From a virus: DNA of 23,533 bases. The notes under the pieces are model-generated. The model worked only from the letters and a program-made list of their open reading frames with translations. It ran no database searches and was not told where the DNA came from. A program made the position numbers and the translations under genes. The stretch lies in the IMG/VR virus record IMGVR_UViG_3300027704_000164, positions 1 through 23,533 of that record; one strand, given 5' to 3'. Positions 14,754-21,434 of this stretch are shown here, in pieces; the stretch's first letter is position 1, and each line of letters begins with the position of its first letter.

Positions 14754-14984
14754 CTATGCCCCTCCTAGTTTCTGTGATCTTTTACCGAACTCTATAACAG
14801 CTTCGGCAGAATTATTAGATAACCCGTGATCACGCATAAACAAGTCTTTCATTTGCCTACAGTCTAGTCTATAGGCCATGTACAAGGCCCCAAGGCATTC
14901 AGCTGCAAATGATCTCTTGTATTGTGGTGTGCTTCGGTCGTTTAGTGCAGCTAAATGGCGCACTGTTCTTTTTTCGTAACTCAT
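14754..14984 (-). CDS. Small basic hypothetical protein, 76 aa
   Basis: 76 aa, beginning MSYEKRTVRHLAALNDRS. It is helical with two Cys (ECLGAL, DCRQMK) and an Arg/Lys-rich surface, ending FGKRSQKLGGA. A GAGAGGAATTACAA stretch before the ATG gives an AGAGGA ribosome site. It is separated from the upstream gene by 46 bp, the largest gap inside the early cluster apart from the SSB control region. No family recognised; a helix-turn-helix is not evident. Confidence 0.62.
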   Translation of the reverse strand: MSYEKRTVRHLAALNDRSTPQYKRSFAAECLGALYMAYRLDCRQMKDLFMRDHGLSNNSAEAVIEFGKRSQKLGGA

Positions 14985-15030
14985 TTGTAATTCCTCTCAT
15001 TATGTAAATACTTCTACTTTATTAATTTAA

Positions 15031-15207
15031 TTATGCCACCATGGTGCTAGGTATAACCTTGTACTTTGTTGGTATTTTGTGCCCATAGCCTGTTGCGGTA
15101 TAGCTCAAGCCTCTAAGCTGCCACCACAGAGAATCTATAGTCGTTTCTAAAGTGGTTCTAAGTGTCGTGTATGCGTCTACACGCTCTACTGTTTGTAAGT
15201 TATCCAT
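15031..15207 (-). CDS. Small hypothetical protein, 58 aa
   Basis: Recovered by translating the gap between the first two early genes. The ATG at 15207 is preceded by AAGGAG eight bases away, a strong site. The product starts MDNLQTVERVDAYTTLRTTL, has a Trp pair (DSLWWQLRGL), and ends in a Gly/Lys/Tyr-rich tail (TGYGHKIPTKYKVIPS). The tail is basic and the start acidic. Twelve bases separate it from the stop of the 100-aa gene. No family recognised. Confidence 0.62.
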   Translation of the reverse strand: MDNLQTVERVDAYTTLRTTLETTIDSLWWQLRGLSYTATGYGHKIPTKYKVIPSTMVA

Positions 15208-15219
15208 GAGTTATACTCC

Positions 15220-15522
15220 TTATACCTGCGCTATTACTAGGCCACCACTAGGCAGCTCTAGAACTAATGTATTATCGTTTAAAGCCTCTAGGGTATCTAT
15301 GTGGCCATAGTCCGCCAGTGCTTCCTCTATTGATTCATATTCCATATACTCACAACATATGGCAATTACGTCTAGCTCATATGGCAAGCCATCGGCATCA
15401 CTCAATTCATCAAACATATAGAACAAAGCATCTAAAGCCTCATAACTAAATTGAGTACCTCTGTTAGCCTTGTGGAATTGGTCTACAAATTGACTTACAT
15501 TATCGACTGTTTGAACTATCAT
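15220..15522 (-). CDS. Highly acidic early protein, 100 aa; candidate DNA mimic or inhibitor
   Basis: The first gene of the leftward early operon. By count it has 20 Asp/Glu against 2 Lys/Arg. The core TQFSYEALDALFYMFDEL followed by LPYELDVIAICCEYMEY and an acidic helix (SIEEALADYG) resembles a protein group of unknown function common in phages; I recognise the ELDVIAICC-type core but cannot name a proven role. An extreme negative charge and first-gene position parallel early phage DNA mimics such as T7 Ocr, without sequence similarity to Ocr. A role against restriction or another host DNA-binding enzyme is therefore a hypothesis. The ATG is preceded by AGGGAAATAATT, a moderate ribosome site. 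Confidence 0.8.
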   Translation of the reverse strand: MIVQTVDNVSQFVDQFHKANRGTQFSYEALDALFYMFDELSDADGLPYELDVIAICCEYMEYESIEEALADYGHIDTLEALNDNTLVLELPSGGLVIAQV

Positions 15523-15570
15523 AATTATTTCCCTGTCTCATCTGTTTATTTATTTACTTAACTTGCAACT

Positions 15571-15584
15571 ATTGTATAAACAAT
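15571..15584 (-). promoter_or_regulatory. Inverted repeat with possible -10 element before the early operon
   Basis: ATTGT, ATAA, ACAAT is a perfect 5-bp inverted repeat about 50 bp upstream of the first early gene. On the minus strand it contains TACAAT, a fair sigma-70 -10 hexamer, but no good -35 lies 16-18 bp upstream. It may be an operator overlapping an early promoter. Confidence 0.3.
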
Positions 15585-15631
15585 AATAAATCAATGCCAG
15601 ACCTATACACGACCCAAACATACTCAAACAC

Positions 15632-15658
15632 GACATACCCTAATTATGTACTGTCTAT
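15632..15658 (-). repeat. Shared block GACATACC-CTAA-TTATGTA-N2-GTCTAT, copy 2
   Basis: Same words in the same order as at 13040-13062, with CTAA inserted after the first word. It lies 110-136 bp upstream of the first early leftward gene, in the same orientation relative to transcription as copy 1. Confidence 0.75.
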
Positions 15659-15968
15659 AAAGAAACGCGCCTGTGCGAATAACATAGACAATACAACTAG
15701 ACATATCTAGATACGACATTAAGTTATCTATGAGAGACACTTTACGTCTAAGCTACATTTAGTGTCTACCCTATGCAATGTATAAGACATAGCCACAAAG
15801 CCCACACGGGAGCTTACACGGGCTCTCAAGGGTATTTATGTATACACAATAGGCTACTGTTCTAAATACGCCATCGTTGCCTGAATACGACATGGCTAGA
15901 ATACCTAAGAATACCACGCTCATGGCCTCTCTTATGTCAATTCTTTGGAGGACTTAATACTCACAAGT

Positions 15969-16075
15969 CACACTTGACACACCCAACACACCTATGCCAC
16001 ACAATACACACGGCCTGCTAGGCACACTTAGCACACCCGTGTCAACCCGTGACTATTGGGTGTGATCTAGTCACA
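15969..16075. repeat. CA-rich repeat cluster
   Basis: CACACTTGACACACCC (15969-15984) recurs as CACACTTAGCACACCC (16023-16038), two mismatches in 16. CACACCCAA (15978-15986) has an exact inverted partner TTGGGTGTG (16056-16064). CCCGTG is repeated ten bases apart at 16036 and 16046. TGTGA-TCTAG-TCACA at 16061-16075 is an inverted repeat with a 5-bp centre. The cluster could be a protein-binding array. Confidence 0.7.
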
Positions 16076-16125
16076 TTATGACGGATTAGTCGCTTATGTT
16101 GACAAATGAATGCTCATGTGCCTAT

Positions 16126-16137
16126 GGGGGGGCCCCC
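16126..16137. repeat. G7C5 tract with a 10-bp perfect palindrome
   Basis: Seven G (16126-16132) followed by five C (16133-16137); GGGGGCCCCC at 16128-16137 is self-complementary. It stands out in AT-rich DNA. Confidence 0.9.
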
Positions 16138-16192
16138 TGTGAGATGTGGAGTAATATGTATATAGGCTCATAGACACATGAGAAGGAAAATA

Positions 16193-16232
16193 GGGGAGGA
16201 GGGTATAATTAGGGTAACGGGGAGTAACGGGG
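16193..16232 (+). repeat. G-run block with tandem TAACGGGG
   Basis: G runs lie at 16193-16196, 16201-16203, 16212-16214, 16219-16222 and 16229-16232, all on the + strand. TAACGGGG is exactly repeated at 16215-16222 and 16225-16232, ten bases apart. The last four runs are separated by 8, 4 and 6 bases, close to a G-quadruplex pattern. Confidence 0.75.
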
Positions 16233-16278
16233 CAGACCTAATATTCAGACAAGCAATGTATATTTAATAGGACAGAAG

Positions 16279-16305
16279 TAGACTTTGTAGACTAAATAGA
16301 CTGTA
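16279..16305 (+). repeat. Three 9-bp iterons, TAGACT plus 3 bases
   Basis: TAGACT starts at 16279, 16288 and 16297, with spacers TTG, AAA and GTA, giving an exact 9-bp period in AT-rich surroundings. Regularly spaced short direct repeats of this type are typical binding sites of replication initiators or repressors. Confidence 0.7.
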
Positions 16306-16329
16306 TTACACTATAAGACATAATATAGG

Positions 16330-16358
16330 TTGACTTTTGACTCTAAATATGTTAGTAT
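16330..16358 (+). promoter_or_regulatory. Sigma-70-like promoter for the terminase/head operon
   Basis: TTGACT (16330-16335), 17-bp spacer, TAGTAT (16353-16358); five of six and four of six matches to the consensus hexamers. A start near 16365 would give a leader of about 280 nt before the small terminase gene, including the CTTAAG module and ATGTCTAT repeats. A host-type promoter would let late genes be read without a phage RNA polymerase. Unproven. Confidence 0.45.
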
Positions 16359-16364
16359 AAGTGA

Positions 16365-16403
16365 CTTAAGACGCTTAGGTACTCTTTAGAATTAATACTT
16401 AAA
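16365..16403 (+). repeat. Shared CTTAAG/TAATAC module, copy upstream of terminase
   Basis: Reads CTTAAG, ACGCTTAGGT, ACTCTTTAG, AATTAATAC, TTAAA and continues GA, TATA; TAATAC is followed by seven bases and TATA, the spacing of T7-type promoters. It pairs with the copy upstream of the SSB gene (13178-13141 on the minus strand). A partial third unit, ACTCTAAAGA followed by CTACTTAAG, lies at about 16431-16448. CTCTTTA also resembles an antitermination boxA. Confidence 0.7.
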
Positions 16404-16511
16404 GATATATAAAAATAATAATAAGCATTACTCTAAAGACTACTTAAGTAAATCATACGGGTAGAGCTGAATCACTAAAGTGATGAGTACTAAATCGGAA
16501 CTACCTCATTG

Positions 16512-16549
16512 GATGTCTATATCTCTTTATAGATGTCTATATGTCTATA
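16512..16549 (+). repeat. ATGTCTAT box cluster in the terminase leader
   Basis: GATGTCTATAT occurs exactly at 16512-16522 and 16532-16542, and ATGTCTATA again at 16541-16549. Two ATGTCTAT boxes are also in the SSB leader in the same transcriptional sense (13077-13070 and 13044-13037). Likely operator or regulatory RNA element. Confidence 0.65.
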
Positions 16550-16647
16550 CAGTTCACAATCCTATTATTATCACCATTACCAGTACCTAATTGGTTATGT
16601 ATCTAGAATCCCCACATTCTTAACTGTGGCCAAGAGTCTATATCTTA

Positions 16648-17118
16648 ATGAGCAACAAAGAAGAACTAAGTCCACGTACTGGTAAGCCTAAGATTAAACA
16701 TAAGGGTAGCCCATTATTATACAAAGGGATGCCTCCTTTAAATCCATCAGGTAGGCCTAAAGGAAGTGTAGGTAAATATACACAACTCTCTAGAGAACTG
16801 ATGTCTGAGAGAGGCCCTGAGATAGTCAACAAAGTATTAGAGATGGCTATGGAGGGAGATACTACATGTCTTAAGATGTGTCTAGATCGTATCTTACCAC
16901 CTAAGAGAGATGTTGAAGTTAAACATGAGGGTGGTCAGTCTATCAACATCACTGTAGCCCAATTAGGTAACAAAGCTCAAGAGGCTATAGAGCACGTAGG
17001 TGGTCAGGTCATTGAGCATAGTCTACAAGAAGCTACTAAGAAATCTAAGAAAGAAAGTAGTAAAGCATTCGATGTAATAGCATTGTCTGTATTAGAAGAA
17101 GAAGAAGAAGATGAGTGA
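16648..17118 (+). CDS. Terminase small subunit (DUF5681-like)
   Basis: 156 aa. The basic, Pro/Gly-rich N-terminus with PPLNPSGRPKGSVGKYTQL fits the DUF5681-type module (NPxGRPKGS) seen in phage terminase small subunits. Residues about 45-90 form helices (LMSERGPEIVNKVLEMAMEGDTTCLKMC in part) followed by DRILPPKRDVEV. The C-terminus is acidic (SVLEEEEEDE). Small subunits recognise the packaging site on concatemeric DNA and hand it to the large subunit. It is the first gene after the 1.1-kb intergenic region and overlaps the large subunit start by 8 bases. The ribosome site is weak (AAGAG at a long distance), so translation may be low, which fits a protein needed in small amounts. Confidence 0.82.
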   Translation: MSNKEELSPRTGKPKIKHKGSPLLYKGMPPLNPSGRPKGSVGKYTQLSRELMSERGPEIVNKVLEMAMEGDTTCLKMCLDRILPPKRDVEVKHEGGQSINITVAQLGNKAQEAIEHVGGQVIEHSLQEATKKSKKESSKAFDVIALSVLEEEEEDE

Positions 17119-18358
17119 TATACAGGTTAGTCTAACACCTGCACAGATGGAGATCTTCAAATCTAAAGCTCGTTTTAAAGTAGCAGCGTGTGGTAGACGT
17201 TTCGGAAAGAGTTACCTTGCAGCATGGACTTTACTCATCAAAGGTCTAGAATCAGAAAGCAAGGATATATTCTATATAGCCCCAACCTTTCAGCAAGCGA
17301 AAGACATTCTATGGGGATTGCTGAAGGACTTGGGCAGAGATGTGATAAAGTCTACCCACGAGAACACAGCTACGATTACCTTGATTAATGATAGGAAGAT
17401 CTATCTTAAAGGGAGTGATAGACCAGATACACTACGAGGTGTAGGTCTGGCCTATGTAGTGATGGATGAGTATGCGTTTATGAAGCCTTCGGTCTTCGAG
17501 CAGATCATTCGACCTACCTTAGCTGACGTCAAAGGTGAAGCTCTGTTTATCGGAACACCTGAAGGACGTAACCATTTCTACGATATATTTAAAGCAGCAC
17601 AAGAAGACCCTGAGTGGGAAGCCTTTAGTTTTAACTCTACTGACAATCCACTCATAGATCCTAAAGAGATAGAAGTAGCTAGACGTAGTATGTCTTCACA
17701 AGCATTCCGTCAGGAGTTCGAGGCTTCATTTGAATCCTTCTCTGGTGGTATCTTCAAGGATGAATGGTTCCAAACATCTAAGGAGCCTGACTACGGTCAC
17801 TACGTCATCGCAGTTGACCCTGCTGGCTTCGAGCAATCCTCTAAGGATCGTGGCTCTAAAGGCTCTAAGCTAGACGAGACAGCCATTGCAATCGTTAAGA
17901 TATGTGGTGATGAATGGTGGGTAAAGGACATCCTACACGGTAGGTGGAACATCAAGAAGACATCGGAGAACATCCTTAACTCTTCTATGGATAACGAAGC
18001 ATCTACAGTAGGTGTTGAAGCAGGGGCACTAAAGAATGCTATCATGCCTTATTTAGAAGACCTGATGCGTATCAATGGAAGATGGGTAGTTATCACTGAT
18101 GTGACCCACGGTGGTAAGAAGAAGACTGATCGTATTACATGGTCTCTTCAGGGTCGTATGGAACACGGTAAGATTAAGTTTAATGAGGATAGGGACTGGA
18201 AGCACTTTGAAGATCAAATGATGTCTTTCCCTAGCCCACAAGTACACGATGACCTACTAGATGCTTTAGCATACATAGACCAAGTATCAGTAGCTGACTT
18301 TACCAACTCTATCGAAGTAGAAGAGTGGGAACCAATGGACATTGAGGCAGGATATTAA
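17111..18358 (+). CDS. Terminase large subunit
   Basis: 415 aa with both enzymatic domains. The ATPase has Walker A CGRRFGKS (residues 27-34, K33), Walker B YVVMDE (D119, E120) and coupling motif FIGTPEG (148-150). The RNase H-like nuclease has D236 in AVDPAG, E303 in GVEAG, and D380/D381/D384 in VHDDLLDALAY. It powers DNA translocation into the procapsid through the portal and cuts concatemers. Length is near the lower end for the family, but all motifs are present. It begins inside the last codons of the small subunit gene and ends two bases before the portal gene. The packaging strategy (cos, pac or direct terminal repeats) cannot be decided from this sequence alone. Confidence 0.96.
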   Translation: MSDIQVSLTPAQMEIFKSKARFKVAACGRRFGKSYLAAWTLLIKGLESESKDIFYIAPTFQQAKDILWGLLKDLGRDVIKSTHENTATITLINDRKIYLKGSDRPDTLRGVGLAYVVMDEYAFMKPSVFEQIIRPTLADVKGEALFIGTPEGRNHFYDIFKAAQEDPEWEAFSFNSTDNPLIDPKEIEVARRSMSSQAFRQEFEASFESFSGGIFKDEWFQTSKEPDYGHYVIAVDPAGFEQSSKDRGSKGSKLDETAIAIVKICGDEWWVKDILHGRWNIKKTSENILNSSMDNEASTVGVEAGALKNAIMPYLEDLMRINGRWVVITDVTHGGKKKTDRITWSLQGRMEHGKIKFNEDRDWKHFEDQMMSFPSPQVHDDLLDALAYIDQVSVADFTNSIEVEEWEPMDIEAGY

Positions 18359-18360
18359 AT

Positions 18361-20325
18361 ATGATGAACGAAGAAGACCAGTTTAAAGGACTAGCCTCTT
18401 GGTTGTCTGAACGATTAGAAACTTGGAAGAACCATCGTGACCAGAACTACCAGAAGAAGTGGGATGAGTATTATCGTCTATGGCGTGGTATTTGGGCAGA
18501 GTCTGATAAACTACGTGATTCTGAGTCTTCACGTCTAATCAACCCAGCACTACAGCAGGCTGTTGAGTCTACTGTCGCTGAATTAGAAGAAGCCACCTTT
18601 GGTCGTGATAAGTGGTTCGATATCCGTGATGACATCTTAGATGAGAATCCTGAAGATGTTGCTTATCTACGAAAGGTACTACAAGAAGATCTTGAGCGTG
18701 ATGGGGCTAAATCTGCCATCTGTGAGGTTTTCTTGAATGGCGCTATCTACGGTACTGGTATCGCTAAAGTATGCTTAGAAGAGAAAACTGAGCGTGTCAT
18801 AGTAGAAACACAAGTAGAAGGTACCTTAGATGGTACAACTGAACGTAGAGTAGTTGAAGTATTAAGAATGGCAGTTCCTTTGGAAGCAGTATCCCCGAAG
18901 GAATTCATAATTGATCCTGCTGCCTTGTCTATTGATTCAGCGTTAGGAGTAGCGCAGGAGGTTACTAAACCCCGTTACCACGTTGTCAAGGGCATTGAAG
19001 CAGGGACTTATCGAGACGTTCCATTAGGAGCGAGTAGTAATGGTATACATGACTTTGGATTTGATCCAGAAGATCACGTTGCCTCTGAGGATGACAGTGT
19101 TAAGATCACTGAATACTGGGGTTTAGTCCCTAAACGTTACTTATCTAAGGGCGCTGACTTAGGTGTAGAGTTTGACTACGACAAAGACGAGCTAGTAGAG
19201 GCAGTAGTTACGCTAGCGAATGACAGTGTAGTATTACGAGCAGAAGAGAATCCTTATTTAATGAAGGATCGTCCTTTTATCGCTTATCAGCATGATCTAG
19301 TACCTAATAAGTTCTGGGGACGTGGTGTATGTGAGAAAGGATATAACCCACAGAAAGCATTAGATGCTGAATTACGTGGTCGTATTGATGCTTTAGCACT
19401 TACTACACATCCAATGATGGCTATGGACGCTACACGTATCCCTCGTGGTACTAAACTAGACATTAGAGCTGGTAAAACCATCTTAACTAATGGTGATCCA
19501 CGTTCTATCATCCAGCCATTTAACTTTGGTCAGTTACAACAGCATACTTTCCAAGAATCTGCTGAATTAGAGCGTATGATTCAGATGGCTACTGGCGCTA
19601 TGGACTCAGCGACCAGTATGGCAGGAAATGCCCGTAATGGCACTGCTTCTGGTATGTCTATGATGCAAGCAGCATCTATTAAGCGTCAGAAGCGTACTCT
19701 AGGGAACTTCCAAACAACATTTATGATTCCTTTCATCCAGAAAGCAGCTTATCGTAAGATGCAGTTTGATACAGAGCGTTATCCTGTGTTGGATTATCAG
19801 TTTGTTCCTTACTCTACTATGGGTATCATGGCTAAAGAGCTAGAGAGCACACAAACTACACAGCTAATGTCTATGATTCCTCCTGAGTCACAGGCGTTTA
19901 ACCTATTATTATTGTCTATCTTCGAGAACTCTAGCTTAAATAACCGTGAAGAGATGATGGCTGCTGTTAAGCAGATGATGCAGCCTGATCCTAACGCTCA
20001 ACAAGAGCAAGAGATGCAGCAAAAACATATGCAGATGGAGATGGAAGCTAAACAAGCAGACACTAAGCTAGTCAGTGCTAAGACACAAGATGCGCTAGCC
20101 TCTGCATACAGTAAGCAAGCCGATGCTGCACTTAAGATGCCTAACGACACGGATGCACAAGAACGTATACTAGAACTACAAAGTAAAGCGATGGATCTGC
20201 AGAAGAAGCAGATGGAAGTCACTACTTTAGAGTCTAAGATTGTACGTACCATCCCTGAGATGAAGCATCTTGAGTCAGAGACTATGCTTAATATAGCTAA
20301 CGCAAGAAAGGCACTTAGCGAGTAA
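18361..20325 (+). CDS. Portal protein (head-to-tail connector)
   Basis: 654 aa, directly after the large terminase. The N-terminus is charged and helical (WLSERLETWKNHRDQNYQKK), then SRLINPALQQAVESTVAELE, a pattern seen in podovirus portals. The central region is mixed. Toward residues 400-430 a Thr/Ala/Gly/Met-rich segment (MATGAMDSATSMAGNARNGT) precedes a long helix (SIKRQKRTLGNFQTTF), consistent with portal wing and crown. The C-terminal 110 residues are Gln/Met/Lys-rich coiled coil, as in portal barrels. Dodecameric portals provide the DNA entry channel and bind terminase, then connector and tail proteins. Two ATGs (18361, 18364) are possible starts. The stop TAATG overlaps the next gene by one base. 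Confidence 0.92.
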   Translation: MMNEEDQFKGLASWLSERLETWKNHRDQNYQKKWDEYYRLWRGIWAESDKLRDSESSRLINPALQQAVESTVAELEEATFGRDKWFDIRDDILDENPEDVAYLRKVLQEDLERDGAKSAICEVFLNGAIYGTGIAKVCLEEKTERVIVETQVEGTLDGTTERRVVEVLRMAVPLEAVSPKEFIIDPAALSIDSALGVAQEVTKPRYHVVKGIEAGTYRDVPLGASSNGIHDFGFDPEDHVASEDDSVKITEYWGLVPKRYLSKGADLGVEFDYDKDELVEAVVTLANDSVVLRAEENPYLMKDRPFIAYQHDLVPNKFWGRGVCEKGYNPQKALDAELRGRIDALALTTHPMMAMDATRIPRGTKLDIRAGKTILTNGDPRSIIQPFNFGQLQQHTFQESAELERMIQMATGAMDSATSMAGNARNGTASGMSMMQAASIKRQKRTLGNFQTTFMIPFIQKAAYRKMQFDTERYPVLDYQFVPYSTMGIMAKELESTQTTQLMSMIPPESQAFNLLLLSIFENSSLNNREEMMAAVKQMMQPDPNAQQEQEMQQKHMQMEMEAKQADTKLVSAKTQDALASAYSKQADAALKMPNDTDAQERILELQSKAMDLQKKQMEVTTLESKIVRTIPEMKHLESETMLNIANARKALSE

Positions 20326-20558
20326 TGAAAGAAGATAAAGAATTTTTTGATGGTAGGTATCGTTTGTTTGAAGTAGACGGTTGGAGGGACTTAATTCAAG
20401 AATTAACCCTTATGGCTGAATCTTTAAATAACGTATCTACTATTAAAGATGAAAAGTCCCTTTATGAAGTACAAGGGCAACTGTCTATCCTTAATATGCT
20501 GATCACATTAGAGGAACAGACAAAACTCATCGATACGGACAACTCTATTACAACATAG
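20325..20558 (+). CDS. Small acidic protein between portal and scaffold, 77 aa
   Basis: 77 aa, acidic and helical: MKEDKEFFDGRYRLFEVDGW, then a helix pair (DLIQELTLMAESLNNVS, YEVQGQLSILNMLITLEEQ). The ATG shares a base with the portal stop. Small genes of unknown function often sit here in podovirus head modules and may be head-assembly accessories. No motif beyond helical heptads. Confidence 0.72.
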   Translation: MKEDKEFFDGRYRLFEVDGWRDLIQELTLMAESLNNVSTIKDEKSLYEVQGQLSILNMLITLEEQTKLIDTDNSITT

Positions 20559-20614
20559 GGCCTGTGTCATAAAATTAACTCCACAATCTATTATATAGAC
20601 GGAGAAGTAACACT

Positions 20615-21403
20615 ATGGTAAATAACATTGTAGTTGATCCTATTGAGGATTTAGAAGTAGCTGGCGACATCACCTCCTTTGAAGAAGAGGGCACAGGTGA
20701 GGTTGAACAGGAACAGTCATATGAAATGCCTAGTAAGTTTCAAGGCAAGAGCATCGAAGAAGTTGCTAACTCCTATGCAGAACTCGAAAAAGAGTTAGGT
20801 CGCAAGGGGCAAGAGATCGGTGAACTACGTAAACTTTCAGATGACTTTCTAAGATCTCAAACACAGGCCAATCAACAGACCAATCCTGCCCCTGCGGAAG
20901 AGGCTCCTGATTTCTATGAAGACCCACAAGCGGCAATCCGAAGAGAAATTGACAATCATCCAAAGATAAAGGAAGCTGAAGCAAATAACACAAAGAGCCG
21001 TCAAGACGAGGCTATAAAAGCTATTGCTTCAAAACATCCAGATGCTCAGACTACAGTACAGTCACCTGAGTTTCAGGAATGGATTTCTCAGAGTAAGATC
21101 CGACAGCGTTTGTTTCAAGATGCTAATGCTTATGACTTTGAAGCTGCAGACGAACTACTTAGTAACTGGAAAGATCGTTCTATGATCTCCAAGACCCAAG
21201 AAGTTAAGAACGCACAGAATGAGTCTAAGACAAATGCATTTAAAGCAGGCAAGACGGAGAGTAGGTCTTCTGGGGATTCTATTGGAGGTAAGCAGATTTA
21301 CCGTAGGTCTGACCTCGTTCGTTTGAAAATAAGTGACCCTGTACGATATGAATCCCTTGGTAACGAGATTTACCAAGCATATGCAGATGGTCGCGTTAAA
21401 TAA
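20615..21403 (+). CDS. Capsid assembly scaffolding protein
   Basis: 262 aa, immediately before the capsid gene. The N-terminal 35 residues are very acidic. Residues 39-80 read PSKFQGKSIEEVANSYAELE and continue ELGRKGQEIGELRKL, a coiled-coil segment characteristic of podovirus scaffolds. The middle is Gln/Glu-rich, and the C-terminus (QIYRRSDLVRLKISDPVRYE, then YQAYADGRVK) is basic and helical, as expected for the coat-binding end. Scaffolds direct procapsid assembly and leave before or during packaging. It has a GGAG ribosome site (gacggagaagtaacact) after a 56-bp AT-rich gap. The gene order portal, scaffold, capsid supports it. Confidence 0.93.
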   Translation: MVNNIVVDPIEDLEVAGDITSFEEEGTGEVEQEQSYEMPSKFQGKSIEEVANSYAELEKELGRKGQEIGELRKLSDDFLRSQTQANQQTNPAPAEEAPDFYEDPQAAIRREIDNHPKIKEAEANNTKSRQDEAIKAIASKHPDAQTTVQSPEFQEWISQSKIRQRLFQDANAYDFEAADELLSNWKDRSMISKTQEVKNAQNESKTNAFKAGKTESRSSGDSIGGKQIYRRSDLVRLKISDPVRYESLGNEIYQAYADGRVK

Positions 21404-21434
21404 TATAATTTATAATTAACTGGAGTTAATTCAC

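Larger units (their letters stand above)
15523..16647. other. 1.1-kb non-coding divergent intergenic region
   Basis: No open frame longer than about 30 codons with a usable start and ribosome site was found. From left to right it holds: an inverted repeat ATTGT-ATAA-ACAAT (15571-15584) before the early operon; the shared GACATACC block (15632-15658); repeats of TACGACAT; CA-rich direct and inverted repeats (15969-16075); a G/C palindrome (16128-16137); a G-run block (16193-16232); three 9-bp TAGACT iterons (16279-16305); a sigma-70-like promoter (16330-16358); the CTTAAG/TAATAC module (16365-16403); and ATGTCTAT repeats (16512-16549). Divergent operons on both sides and terminase immediately to the right make it a candidate for promoter cluster, origin, and packaging start. 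Confidence 0.8.

Noticed and set aside
15776-15868. Thirty-codon open frame on the + strand in the intergenic region
   Set aside because: No ribosome site, no overlap or coupling with a neighbour, and it crosses repeated non-coding words.
16061-16075. TGTGA-TCTAG-TCACA resembling a CRP site
   Set aside because: The spacer is 5 bp instead of the required 6, and no promoter is placed suitably; kept only as part of the repeat cluster.
15523-16647. Possible tRNA or CRISPR array in the intergenic region
   Set aside because: No cloverleaf with a GTTCRANYC T-loop was found, and the repeats are short and irregular, without regular spacers.
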